From: Gracilariopsis chorda
Lineage: Eukaryota; Rhodophyta; Florideophyceae; Gracilariales; Gracilariaceae
Direction: 5' to 3'
Assembly: GCA_003194525.1 (NCBI GenBank)
Contig: NBIV01000188.1
Coordinates: 62,001-126,000, forward strand
DNA length: 64,000 nt
Of the stretch, positions 9,260-19,483 are shown in pieces (the first letter of the stretch is position 1; the number at the start of each line of letters is the position of its first letter). The position numbers and the translations under genes were made by a program. The notes under the pieces are model-generated. The model saw only the letters and a list, made by a program, of their open reading frames with translations. It had not been told where the DNA came from and made no database searches.

Positions 9260-10350
9260 TTACAGCCTCAAAAACTTGTACGGACTCGTAGATGCTAACA
9301 ATTCTTCAGTAAGCCTGCGAACCGCACTAACACCACCGTAGTTCTTGTAGTCCAGGTAAGTCTGCACCTGCCCGGCGGACAGAGTTGAAGAAAACTGATC
9401 AACAAGCTCGGGATACATACTATAGGCGAGAGAAGCAATCTGATGGAAATTCTCCATATCATTCGGAGCTGGCAAGTAATACTGGTAAAACTGCAAGAAG
9501 GATACGGGAGATTTGTGTAGTTTTTCCAAAGACCTTCCGACAAGAAGCTTCGATTGTCTGCTTAGCTGATCAAAAGTGGAGGCTGGAATGGGTAAATTAT
9601 CACCGGATTTGCCCAGACAGAGAGAGGAATCGTAGACTTTTTGCACGTGCTGTTGGAGAAGACGTGTGGCAGCTTTGATATCTCCGTTGGCGAAACGAAC
9701 AATCTGTACGACGCTTATTGCGTATGCAGTGGTCAAGGCTGCTGAAAAGGAGAGTTGAGACCCGTGAGCGAGGGCATTATAGGAGGTGCAAGCACGTCGA
9801 GCGTCCCTTTCCTCCGGCATAAAAAGAGAATCGTCGGGGGGAATATGCGAATGGTCCAGTCACGTGGAGAAAAGATATTTGTGTGAGATAACGAAATATA
9901 ATGAAGGAAGCCCTGTTGGTGGCTCTGAACTAGTTGGACTTGGGATGGTGTTAGGTTGAGAAAGCGTTTATGCGGATTGTACAAAGGGAAGAGATTGATT
10001 TCCTTGAAGAGATGCTCTCGTGGATGAAGATCTGCGAGGTTTTGAAGCGCTTTGATGGACAGGTGCGAGTTGAAGATCAAACGGGTGCACAGCATTGACA
10101 AGGTATTCGCGTCGCAGAGGCACTTCGGAAAGACGGCGGATAAGGCATGTTTGTAGAAGAAATCGACCACTTTGGAAGGGACACCTCTGCGGATGAAATG
10201 GATGTTCGCGTTAAAGGACTCGGAGAGAAAGTGCGAAATGATGGTTTGATTGCGACATTCTGATTGGGAGTGGGTGGCTGCTATGGTTTCGAAAAACGGG
10301 AGACAAACGAGGAGTAGAATGGGCATATAAATCGGGTTATGACGACGCAT
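9260..10350 (-). CDS. Putative secreted protein of unknown family, frame slip at a C-run
   Basis: The first frame starts at the Met at 10350. It opens with a classic signal peptide (basic M-R-R-H, hydrophobic core I-L-L-L-V-C-L-P-F-F, small residues E-T-I-A-A), followed by a Cys-containing, helix-rich body, and runs to 9733. A second frame (9820-9260) overlaps it and carries on with equally protein-like sequence (N-A-L-A-H-G-S-Q-L-S-F-S-A-A and a Tyr-rich end). The two meet at a run of six C (six G on the plus strand near 9835-9840): one more C would make a single frame of about 363 residues. So this is a pseudogene, a sequencing error or, less likely, programmed slippage. The product would enter the secretory route; I do not recognise the family. 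Confidence 0.55.
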
Positions 10351-10451
10351 TGTAAGGAAAACAGATTGCAGTGAACGGGGGCGAGGGAAAAGGCGTTGGT
10401 GGTGGGGAATGGCATGTTGAGCGCAGCTCCTCGGGTCTGAGGGAAGCGGGA

Positions 10452-10460
10452 GTATATAAG
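10452..10460 (-). promoter_or_regulatory. TATA-box candidate for the secreted-protein gene
   Basis: TATATA about 105 bp upstream of the ATG at 10350, in a GC-rich setting where such a run stands out. The core is symmetric, so direction rests only on the neighbouring gene. Confidence 0.4.
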
Positions 10461-11939
10461 AAGGAAAGGCGGCGTAGTTGCTCCGCGATTTGACTATTAC
10501 ATGTCAGCATGCGATAGCTCCGTCGAGGTTCTTGAGCGTACGGTACCCTTGATATCTTTGGCAGTGGCTAACTAGAGTTCCGACCGCCTTGACCTTGTCA
10601 AGTTGATAATGCCCTCCCACTCTCCGACAGCATTTCATCTGAATGAAGCGTCTTCGACGGAGTGGTGCGCTGTGGAAAGCATGTTGCTTGCCCACGAAAC
10701 AGAGAGAAGGTGAAGGCTAACCCTGTATGCTTAGCTGTACACGTACCAACGGGACACGTAGCTTGTTGCGTGTCCCATTTGCTGCACTTATCTTTCGAGA
10801 CTGTACAGTTGTTGCTTGGTCTGGCTTAGTGACCTAGTCGCGAGTCCATTCGCTTTTCTCGCCAGACGCGAGAGAGGATGGGCACACCTCGTGAAGGCGA
10901 ATCAGCTTGTGCCCTTTATACTTGGTAAGGTATAGGCTTAAGCATCACGCTCAACCTATTAAGTCTTGCAGGATTGCAAAGTGTGTAGCCATGTTTGTTC
11001 GTTATGGAAAAATACTGCCAAACCGAAATTAGGGCGTCGCGACAGGAAACACACGCGAGTAGCCAAGGTCTACAGCGACTGCCGGCTGATGAAGTTCTAG
11101 ATGGTACAACGATGATGGCTACTTCGACAAAGGTTAGCTCCGAGGCTATCTGTTCAACACTGTTTGAGCCTAGACATACTTACCCTTCGCACCATTTGTA
11201 TCTACGTCCATGGTTCTTGCAAACCCACGCTTCAGGGTTAACAATAGTGCTCCCATCGTGGTAGAACGCGCCGTGTCCACGAGACTCCATTCCACCATCG
11301 CCAGCTATCATCCCATCACCGTTCACCAGCGGATACAAATTCAAGTCATATGGCCATTTCCGCAAGTCTCGTTCGAATTGTCACTCCTAAAAGCGCACTG
11401 CCAAGCGAACCACGGCGAAAAGCGCACTGCCAAGCGAACCACGGCGTCCAAGACTGGGTTCACCAACTCACAAATGGGGCGCACGAAGACGTATTCAGCG
11501 CCAAGCCGACGGTCGTTTACTACATGAACAACGTCCAGAAACGAAAGTGGCGCACGGGAACCACATGCAACGCGCCACGCTTCATCACCGCCCGAAACGC
11601 CCGGTCCCTCCATGCAAACTATGCAAGCGCCGCGCATGAGAACGGCGCCATCCTATTCGGGCAGCGTCCAGCACTACGACTTGCGCGCCTGAATAGCAAA
11701 ACGGGAAGCTGGAAACAGTACGTCGCTGGTCCTGCCGCTTCGCTTCCCAATGGAGCACTCCACCTCTTTCCCCTAGTACGACGTATCTACCGCCAAATCT
11801 AGCGGCGGCCAAAGTCCCTGCTCAAACACCGCATGCCCCACTTCCCCGCACAACGACAACTGATACAAGAGGGCGTCCTCCTCTCTTGAATGGCAGTCGT
11901 CGTCCTTCTCCATCCCCCCATCGCTGACATCAACACACT
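10461..11939. other. Intergenic stretch without a recognisable gene
   Basis: Open frames exist on both strands (for example 11350-11802 plus and 11180-11365 minus), but none resembles a known family and they overlap each other. A hairpin with 8-bp arms (GGGACACG / CGTGTCCC) lies at 10751-10776 and a 29-bp tandem duplication at 11389-11446. The last 150 bp lead into the zinc-finger gene at 11940. Confidence 0.45.
11389..11446. repeat. Perfect 29-bp tandem duplication
   Basis: Two adjacent identical 29-bp units (11389-11417 and 11418-11446) starting AAAAGCGCACTGCC. Since 29 is not a multiple of 3, it shifts any frame that crosses it, which argues against the long plus-strand frame here being a conserved gene. 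Confidence 0.9.
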
Positions 11940-12416
11940 ATGGCTAACCCAACTTCAGATTCCAGAATGAGCGTTTCCTTCCTCGTGAATCCGCCGGAAT
12001 CGCCGCCCACAAGATCGCAGACTGATGCACAGTCGCCGAATCGCCGTCCTGTCCCTACGACGCTTCGGACCGCAAATCTACCGCAGAGCAGCGTGGGAGA
12101 ATCGGTAAGCCAAAACACTTCCACGAACACAAACCGGATAGAGACAACGCCCGTGAAACCGATGGAAGACAGCTCTCACCGCAGCGTATCGCTGAAACCG
12201 CAAAGGAAACTGAAGAGGGCGCGTATCCATCACTGTGAATGCGGGAAATCATTCAATAAGCGGGAACACCTGAGAAGACACGACATGCTGGTGCACAAGG
12301 CGATGCGTCCGTTTGTGTGTCATGTGTGCCATTGTGCGTTCGGCACAAAGCAAAACATGCAGGTGCACTTCAACACGCGCAAGCACAAGGTCAATGTCGC
12401 TCACTCAAACCAATAA
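11940..12416 (+). CDS. Small C2H2 zinc-finger protein A
   Basis: 158 residues, probably a nuclear DNA-binding regulator. The N-terminus carries S-D-S-R-M-S-V-S-F-L-V-N (residues 6-17), shared with the neighbouring paralogue; a Ser/Thr/Pro-rich linker and a basic patch follow (about 87-96). Finger 1 uses C99, C101, H114 and H119, with an unusual one-residue gap between its cysteines. Finger 2 uses C127, C130, H143 and H149. The linker between them is A-M-R-P-F, a loose match to the T-G-E-K-P type. The ATG at 11940 is chosen because it starts the shared N-terminal motif. The stop overlaps AATAAA, a possible poly(A) signal. It lies tail-to-tail with the paralogue at 12528-12953, 111 bp apart. 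Confidence 0.8.
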   Translation: MANPTSDSRMSVSFLVNPPESPPTRSQTDAQSPNRRPVPTTLRTANLPQSSVGESVSQNTSTNTNRIETTPVKPMEDSSHRSVSLKPQRKLKRARIHHCECGKSFNKREHLRRHDMLVHKAMRPFVCHVCHCAFGTKQNMQVHFNTRKHKVNVAHSNQ

Positions 12417-12527
12417 ATAAGCGTCCCATGCCTTGTACATAACCACCTTGTATATAACAAAAGCTTACCTGCGTTGGAAGGGGGGAACGGGTTGCAGGGG
12501 TAGGGGCGTGGGGATGTATGTCTTTCG

Positions 12528-12953
12528 TCAACCTGACTTCGAGGAAAACGCTTCAGAATGGGGTTTGGAACAGCCGTGTGATTCGGGTGGGCTGCCTGTT
12601 AGGTCATTGGGCGCGTGTCCCGGTCGGGGAGAACGCAAGAGCTGCAAACCTTGAGCCTCGAATGGGCAACTGAGTTGATGACTTTTCAGACTGGAACGCC
12701 ACTTGAAACGACGGTTACAAGCGTTGCACAGATAAGGCTGCTCGCCGGAATGACATCGCCAGTGAGCCTTTAGGTTGGACAGACGGGAGAAATCTCGCCC
12801 ACATCCCTCATAGATACATCGATGACGTTTGCCTTGAGCCGTTTTCACAATGACGGTTTGCGGAGATGCTGTATGACTTTGTTTGATTCTCTGCGGTTGG
12901 GCGACGGCTGTATCGTTTATCAACGCGCTTATGGACACTCGCGAATCCGACAT
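12528..12953 (-). CDS. Small C2H2 zinc-finger protein B
   Basis: 141 residues, paralogue of the gene at 11940-12416. It starts M-S-D-S-R-V-S-I-S-A-L-I-N, the same N-terminal block. Finger 1 uses C46, C51, H64 and H68; the linker H-S-G-E-Q-P-Y is close to the classical T-G-E-K-P; finger 2 uses C76, C79, H92 and C96, so its last ligand is Cys (C2HC). After the fingers is a Ser/Pro-rich tail. Likely a nuclear DNA-binding protein; the target is unknown. The fingers differ enough from those of the neighbour that the two probably bind different sites. Convergent arrangement suggests an inverted duplication. Confidence 0.8.
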   Translation of the reverse strand: MSDSRVSISALINDTAVAQPQRIKQSHTASPQTVIVKTAQGKRHRCIYEGCGRDFSRLSNLKAHWRCHSGEQPYLCNACNRRFKWRSSLKSHQLSCPFEAQGLQLLRSPRPGHAPNDLTGSPPESHGCSKPHSEAFSSKSG

Positions 12954-13172
12954 ACTTCGGGTATTGTTACTGGAAGAACGGAAGTGAAAGGCGTCTCGTT
13001 AATGGTAGGGGGGGTTCGAAGGATTCCACGCGGCGGGCACTAGATGATAGTAAATGAATCAGCGTGCACTGAACCCGTGCACAGTGAACAGCCTCCCTTA
13101 TTGCCTTCCGAATCCTGCCCACAACACACATGAACACCAGCAAAGCGCGCAGGGGTTGCTTTCAAGCTGCTG

Positions 13173-13180
13173 TTTTATAT
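13173..13180 (-). promoter_or_regulatory. TATA-box candidate for zinc-finger gene B
   Basis: ATATAAAA on the minus strand, 220 bp upstream of the ATG at 12953. A plus-strand TATATAAA also lies at about 13476-13483 with no clear gene after it. Confidence 0.35.
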
Positions 13181-15167
13181 GCCCCACAAAGTCGATGGTT
13201 GAAACATATCTGATGCGCATACAACTGTTAACCAGGGCATACACTTCGCTGTCTCCCCTCAGCCTACACTGCACACCTCTTATAGTGTACAACGGTACGC
13301 GATATCGCCTGACCAAGCGTTGCGACGAAGCTTCTTATGCAGACATCTTCTTTCTCTGCCGCAACTGCGAAAGCGTATGCGATTTTCCGAACGTGCGGCG
13401 CGGAGGGCGGCCGCATGGGACGCTCTGCCCCGCAAACCGCAGTCCGACCGCCCGGTCTTTCAAACAACTGTGTCCTATATAAAGAGACTGCCGACATCCT
13501 CCACTGCCATCGTATGCAGTGTATGCCGCACCAGCAGACAGAGATGGCAACCAGTGCGGCTCTCCGGACTTTCATGAAGAGCGCTGTCAGTTCATATCGT
13601 TGATCAGGACTGTGCCTTTCAGTGTCTCATCGGTTCTCTCGACTCCGTCCTTGAATAGCGGGCTCGTATCGCGCAAACTTTTCCATAATAAGTAGCTTGA
13701 TACCCTTGTACCATATCTCGAGTCTGAGATGTTGTAGCGGTCACACCGGCTTTATTTGAGAAATGGGTTAATTTGACACGAATGGTTTGCCAAAACGATG
13801 GCTGATGTAGAGCCAAATCTGTTTTTCGTTTTTGTAATTAGCCAATTTTTGGTTTTGTAAAATTGCGACTTCAGCGCAGATCCAAACTAGTGCTTGCCTC
13901 TCAAATTGTCCATTTCAGGAACGTTGTGTCTATGGAAGTACCAGAATCGGCAGAAATGTAGTTCTTTCCAAGGCGTGCAAACTGGAAAGTGAAGCACTCA
14001 AAGGAAAAAGCTCGTGCGTCCTCTGTGCGGAAGAAAGAAATGCGGTTCGGCTGTATAAAGAAGCATATTAGTAGTGGTAAACATTTATTGTGTAGCTGTT
14101 GGCTTTTTTCCCCAATACACGGACCAAACGTCTTTACTCCTGCATTGCATTAACGAAAGCAATAATGTCCGTCATCGTAACATTGCCGCAACTTATAAGT
14201 TAGTTTTACAATATTCCGCTCTATTGCGGTTCAAACTAACAAGAGCTAGTGCTACTATGACAAAACAGAACGCAAGTTTTAAGAGACGACAAAAAGTCCA
14301 AGCTCATCTTCGTCTCAAATTAACCCCTTCGTCGTCTACCATCGATGCTGGCGTACCAAAAGCTACACAAAATTTTACATATTTTAAGGTCATGAGTGTG
14401 TTCCAAATTAAGCCTTTCTGACCGCTAACCCTTGGTACGGGTTTGCTCCAATAGCTCAAGAGCACTGGTACTGTAGATGATCGGCACAAGCAGGGGCACT
14501 GTATTCGTGCTTATGGGGTCTGTTGCACTATTCAGAAGTATCACACCGAACCAGTGAGGATAGGATTCCTACCGTTGGCAACCCTAGCTAGTGAATGGTT
14601 ATCTCCGGCCATCGGCATGGCGGACCTTTGATTTCGATTTCCTCTTTTCATAGTCATTTCCCCAGCATGACTATGTGTACACGTTGAGGAAAAGTGCTAT
14701 AAGCACGTTATATCGAAGAAGTGGCGCAATTACCTTTCAGTCGGAGGGAAAGCTAGTACTGTACAAACGGTTCTTTTATAGTACAAAGTCTGTATCCAAC
14801 AGTAGACTACCTCGCCTGCGGTTCGGGTTCCCTCTTGCCCATTGTGGCAGGACGTGCCCCGCAGTCCGCCGTCGTTCCTCGGTCGTGTGTAAGTTAACTT
14901 CTAAAGCCGGTCTGATGAAGGTTTATCGATACATCACGTGCCCAGATCTTTATTCCTGACCGTTCATTTCCCCGCGTTTATCTTTAAGGTGATGCGACCT
15001 CCCGGCTCCACCGTCACTGTCCACCCCTTGGGAAGCAATGGCCATCCTTAGCAAAATACTGTACGAGTCCCCAAGGGTGGTTCTTTGTGCCTTTTACCAA
15101 CGGTACCAGGAGATGAAAGCGGAATATAACTTTTTATCTCACTTGTACAGTTCAATATTGTTCGGGG

Positions 15168-15194
15168 CAGTTCAAATATCAGATATTTGAACTG
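15168..15194. repeat. Perfect 13-bp palindrome with 1-bp centre
   Basis: CAGTTCAAATATC and its exact inverse GATATTTGAACTG around a single A. Such tight symmetry is typical of a dimeric protein-binding site. Confidence 0.8.
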
Positions 15195-15384
15195 CGGGGC
15201 TGCGTCGTGAGCCTGAGATAGTGAGATAAGCACGTTATGTTGAAAATCTCGTTCCAATCTCGTTCCAATCTCGGGCACTCCACAGCTAATTCTGCTCTGT
15301 CGAGCCCCGAGAATTGGACTCGATTTGCAACATAGCAAATCTGCAGTGCTGGTCCGGCATGGCAACATTTCGACTTCAAGCCTT

Positions 15385-15818
15385 TGCAATTCGGTTTGCA
15401 ATCGCTGCAAATAAATATTTGACGTGCCTTTGTTTACAAGGGCAATTGCAATCAGTCCATAATTCGGTAATCATACTGCAATGTTCAGCCAACAAATGCA
15501 ATCGCTTTATTAAACGCATTCTCGAAGGAGTGTCACTGCTTTCTGAATTGGCCCCAACTTCGTTGATGTGTGCTTTGTTTACTGACGGCAAAACGTTCCC
15601 AGCATGATGCAGACCATCTCTAAAATCACATTCCTTTTTGTTTCTTGCTTGACTTTTACTCAGAGTGCAAAAACCCTGCCCCAGACACGTTCAGTTTTGC
15701 AATCCCTAGTGCTAGACTTTCTATTTTACAAGTGATAAAAACGATTGCATGTAGAACGCGCAGTATGGTTGCAATCATGGGAAGACGATGCAATTATGTA
15801 TTGCAATCATTAATTGCA
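15385..15818. repeat. Cluster of TGCAAT motifs
   Basis: TGCAAT starts at 15385, 15397, 15447, 15477, 15497, 15698, 15770, 15789 and 15802, and its inverse ATTGCA at 15445, 15744 and 15813. Many are extended to TTGCAATC. About 0.2 copies are expected in a stretch this long. Spacing is irregular, so it is not a tandem satellite. Confidence 0.8.
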
Positions 15819-17304
15819 CTCGATTGCTACCGGCCCTTTGTAGCCCCTTATTGTTTAAAGAACAGGCTCGCAAGGCCATGCCGTTGCATGTGGTAGATGA
15901 TAGGAATGAGCACAAATGCGTATGTCAGACGGAATGAACGTCCATGAGAACAGCATTTTACTGGCGAGACACACAAGGAAACATAACAGCCTTCAAGGCG
16001 TTATGTTGTGTACTGATGTAGAGAAAAAGAGCTGTGAGACGCACAACATGAAGAACATCCCAATCTGTGAAGGTGAAGGAAGAAAGACGGTGTTGGCGCA
16101 TTATTAGCCTTCGTAGGCGAATGCGTCGAAGTTCATTCTCGCCTATACCTTCCTTGGTGGTTTTGAAAAAAGGATGCATAATATAAGGGGCTCAAGGTGA
16201 GCCCTGACAAGAGCTGGTGGCGATCGTTCTCTGTATCAAAGCCCGTTCAGTACAGCGCTGTATGGCGCACGAAGTGACAGGCCACGTTGTCAGTTTTGGG
16301 TGGCTGTTGAGTTCTGGATACCGACGGTACAGTAGCGTTGAGTTTGTATTCAAGAAGGCAGCAGCACGTACAGTATTGCAGAAAGTGCACTCTTTGCAGA
16401 AGAAGAAAAGAAACGGACGGACATGTTTGAATGATTGCGCAGAATGTGTTCATTTGTACTACCCTTGTGTAAGATAATCGGAGCAAATTGATAGTATATC
16501 CACAATGATATGTATATGTAGAGCTTGAACTAAATTTAGTGAGCGACTTGTTTTTAATTGATGCGAGAATACATCAAAACAAGTGCAAATGGGTGCGGCC
16601 TCGCGGTGTTCTACGCGACATTTTCCCTTCGTTCAAAAATAAACGAGGAAAGCTGGAAGAGCCCGCGACTGAGCAACGTGACAGGATGGGACGTGAACTG
16701 CAAACGTGCACAAGCCAGTGAAGCGATTTGCCTGAAACCTCTACGCAGTGTTGAGATTCATGGGAGGGTGACACTGTCAGTTTATCGATGCAGGAGCGCA
16801 AGGGGTGCCCCAAACGTACAACGTGGCCGTTGTGTGACGGGAGCAATAACGGCCACCAATGCAAAGATTGAGAAGCGGTTCAATGAAGAAACGAAACGGT
16901 CAAGTGCGCGAGTACAAAAAGTGAGCGCTATCTATACATATTGTATACGGCGATGGAGAGAAGGATAGCTTTTGTTGTTTGAAAGGTTGCAATTTTGCTA
17001 ATGCACTTTATTATGGAAGCGTTCGTAGGCGAGTTGCCCTACAGTTGGATAAAATTATCATGGTACATCGGATACGCATACAGGTACGGGGGATGGTGGC
17101 GGTTTTTTAAAACGAAAATCGTGAGATGACGTGTGAACGGAATCAGCCCTTAGTAGAGGTACGTCGAGAGCGGAGGCCATTGTGTGGATACGGGCTTGTT
17201 ACCAGAAGGCGGGGGTAATGCCCATAGTAGAGTTATGACAGGCGGGTGCTCACGAATGCAAGAATGCAGTGCTGCAGAGAAGACGGCTGTTGTGCGTCGC
17301 ACAG

Positions 17305-17817
17305 TCAAGTTGTCAATTGACGGAGCGCCTTGTGGGGCAGTTGTGGATGGGTGGGCGGGGAGGGTGGAATATCTGATATAGCTGAAAGGAGGTCCTTTGA
17401 AGAGGGCAGTTTGAGGAGCGGTTTAACAAGAGACAGGGCAGGGTGGGTAGAGAGGGCTGGCGGACGCACACGAATCGTGAGCGAAAGCCGTCTTGTGGTC
17501 CGCTTTGAACGCTTACAACGTCTGGAATATCGCTTTCGGGGCGGAAGAACGGGCGGGACATGGGTGAGGGAGGAGAGTATGTGCGGCTCAACAGGCGGAG
17601 GTGGCGGCGGTGCAGGCGTGAGAAAGCGGAAACGCTCGGTGGAGAGGTTGAGAGTTTCTTGTTGCTTGTCGTCATAAAGAACGAGGTGGCGCTCGTTGGG
17701 GAGGGCGCAGATGACTGTGCCGGAGTAGAAGGCGTCGTCCAGCGGCCAGAAGACGGCGATACGAGCGCCGACCAGCGGCGCGACGGCGGTGGGGGGGGAC
17801 GAGCTGGGGCGACACAT
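17305..17817 (-). CDS. Small Tudor-domain protein A
   Basis: 170 residues. Residues about 15-66 form a Tudor-like barrel: V-G-x-R-I-A-V-F-W-P-L-D, then F-Y-S-G-T-V, H-L-V-L-Y-D-D, and E-x-L-N-L-S-x-E-R. The W-P-L-D, F-Y-x-G and Y-D-D steps match the Tudor domain of PDS5- and Agenet-type chromatin proteins, which read methylated histone tails. A Pro run follows, then L-P-P-R-K-R-Y-S (91-98, a likely nuclear signal) and D-L-L-S-A-I-S (142-148). Both later motifs also occur in the paralogue at 18286-18747, so the whole short protein is conserved, not only the Tudor part. The two genes are head-to-head with 468 bp between start codons. Confidence 0.8.
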   Translation of the reverse strand: MCRPSSSPPTAVAPLVGARIAVFWPLDDAFYSGTVICALPNERHLVLYDDKQQETLNLSTERFRFLTPAPPPPPPVEPHILSSLTHVPPVLPPRKRYSRRCKRSKRTTRRLSLTIRVRPPALSTHPALSLVKPLLKLPSSKDLLSAISDIPPSPPTHPQLPHKALRQLTT

Positions 17818-18285
17818 TGCCGTGGAGGTGGGAGCGGGGCGGGTGGGAAGGGGTGGGCGGACGGCGGTGGCGAGAACGGTCGGCGGGCGTCGAGACGGCG
17901 GGACGGCGGGAGGCAGGAGGCGGGAGGCGGTGAACGTTTAAGGCGCGTTCGCTATTCATTCGGCTCCAGGACAAGTCCTCTGAAACGAAACGGATAAGCG
18001 AACTGCTTACACGTCACGAGAGTGACAGTCCACGCTGTCAGCCAAAGTCCAATTGCACACCTGCACTGTCTGTCAAATTGGAACCGCAAGCAATAGCCAA
18101 TCACAGCGCGTGCTCCGGCGCGCATTTGGCCAATCCAACCACGCGTCCACGTGGCAATCATTTCGCTCCCCTCTCGAGCTGACAATGCACAACTTTCCAC
18201 CCCGCTCTATGAGATTGCCATGTTGGCCGTAGGCCTTCATCCTCGCTCGTACTCATTCAACCCATTGTTCCAAGTGTTCAACATC
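17818..18285. promoter_or_regulatory. Shared divergent promoter of the two Tudor genes
   Basis: This 468-bp gap between two opposite start codons must hold both promoters. It contains CCAAT boxes near 18097 and 18129, a CACGTG G-box in the stretch near 18148, and GC-rich purine tracts nearer gene A. No clear TATA box is seen on either side. Confidence 0.55.
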
Positions 18286-18747
18286 ATGCCCCCGTCCATG
18301 CTGCCCGTCGGTACCAGAATCGCGGTGTTCTGGCCACTGGATCAAGTCTTTTATTCGGGCACCGTCGTTAACAGTTCCGCTAACCGCCATGTCATCCTGT
18401 ACGATGACAACGAAACGGAATGTCTAGACCTTCGACCTGAGCGCTACAAAATTCTTTCCACTCCATCCTCCGCCCGGCCCAATAAACCCTGCCGCGAATC
18501 GCATCCACGTCTAAACCATGTCCCTGCAAATGACAGCACATCCTCCTCATCCACTCACATAGACTCTTTGGTCAGTCCAACTCACTTTCCATGCCCACTG
18601 CCCCCGCGAAAGAGATACAGCGCTCTGCACCGTCTATATCGCTCAAAAACCCGTACCCTCAGTACTTCACTAGTACCGCCACCCAAGTCGCTTTCTGCAG
18701 ACGACCTCATTTCTTCCGTGTCCGAGCAGCCTCATCTGCCACAATAA
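18286..18747 (+). CDS. Small Tudor-domain protein B
   Basis: 153 residues from the ATG at 18286. The frame stays open to an earlier ATG at 18151, but the paralogue shows that conserved sequence begins at P-V-G-T-R-I-A-V, so the later start is preferred. The Tudor-like domain spans about 7-56 (F-W-P-L-D, F-Y-S-G-T-V, H-V-I-L-Y-D-D, E-C-L-D-L-R-x-E-R). A Ser-rich linker, L-P-P-R-K-R-Y-S (105-112), a basic stretch and D-D-L-I-S-S-V-S (139-146) follow. It is probably a nuclear reader of methylated tails or an adaptor; the partner is unknown. Identity with gene A is clear in the domain and in the two short motifs and low elsewhere, so the duplication is not recent. Confidence 0.8.
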   Translation: MPPSMLPVGTRIAVFWPLDQVFYSGTVVNSSANRHVILYDDNETECLDLRPERYKILSTPSSARPNKPCRESHPRLNHVPANDSTSSSSTHIDSLVSPTHFPCPLPPRKRYSALHRLYRSKTRTLSTSLVPPPKSLSADDLISSVSEQPHLPQ

Positions 18748-19483
18748 CACGACATTGGCAATTCCATTCATTATCATTTCTTTCTTTCTGCTTAAAGCTC
18801 TCCATCGGAAATAATATTTAAGCCTACACTCTCCTACACCTTTTACTTGCTGTAAAGAGAAAGCCCTGCCTTTGGCCACGTACACAACGCGCAGCACAGG
18901 GCCAACTCCATTTTACACTGTTCCCTCACTGCCAACCCCTTCCCCTTTACATAGCACAATAGGATCTCGCCCACCCTCCTTCACTTTAAATTCTTGCCTT
19001 ACCAGCATCATATTCTCATAAAGGACGATTGGAGCCACAGCAAAACCTTCTGAAACTGCCATTTCCCGTTTTGTCTGCTTCAGAGGTGTGCAGCAAACTA
19101 TCACATTCTCAATTTCATTGCCGTGTTTACCTACTCAGTCTTACATGAATACCCATTCTTTCAATCTCTCACTTGGGAAGCATTTCTTTTTGGAGATAAT
19201 GGAAAACGTTCTTTCTCTACACTGTAGTCACGTCAAATGTTGTGTACTTGATAACATCCCAACCTGCTGTTTGTAAGGAGCTCATTCGAGCGCCCGATCG
19301 GGATCAGTGTTCAAATTTATCTACACATTTCTAGGGTGGAGATTGGTTCAATCCGCGGTATTACAGGGGGGTGGGTCGCCAAGTAATGCCATTTTGAGCA
19401 ATGCCACCCTCGGTATAGTGCTACCCCAACACCCGTGGCACAACTGTAGGATAAAGGTAAGCTCACCCGAATAGCTGGGAGCG
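18748..19483. other. Intergenic, no gene recognised
   Basis: A pyrimidine-rich stretch follows the Tudor gene. No domain-bearing frame is seen. A GGTTCAATCC near 19346 resembles a tRNA B box but has no matching A box. Confidence 0.4.

Larger units (their letters stand above)
13181..17304. other. Long intergenic stretch with no recognised gene
   Basis: Several overlapping open frames occur at 13.05-13.6 kb on both strands, and single frames at 14.07-14.42 and 16.56-16.97 kb, but none has recognisable domains. It does hold non-coding structure: a 9-bp inverted repeat at 14649-14675 (CATAGTCAT / ATGACTATG), a perfect palindrome at 15168-15194 and a dense cluster of TGCAAT motifs at 15385-15818. 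Confidence 0.45.

Noticed and set aside
11350-11802. 150-residue plus-strand frame as a gene
   Set aside because: It crosses a perfect 29-bp tandem duplication, overlaps minus-strand frames of similar quality and has no recognisable domain.
13264-13603. Five overlapping frames on both strands
   Set aside because: All are of similar length in a GC-rich patch, none resembles a protein family, and no single one is favoured by a start context.
19330-19360. tRNA-like B box (GGTTCAATCC)
   Set aside because: No A box or cloverleaf could be drawn around it.
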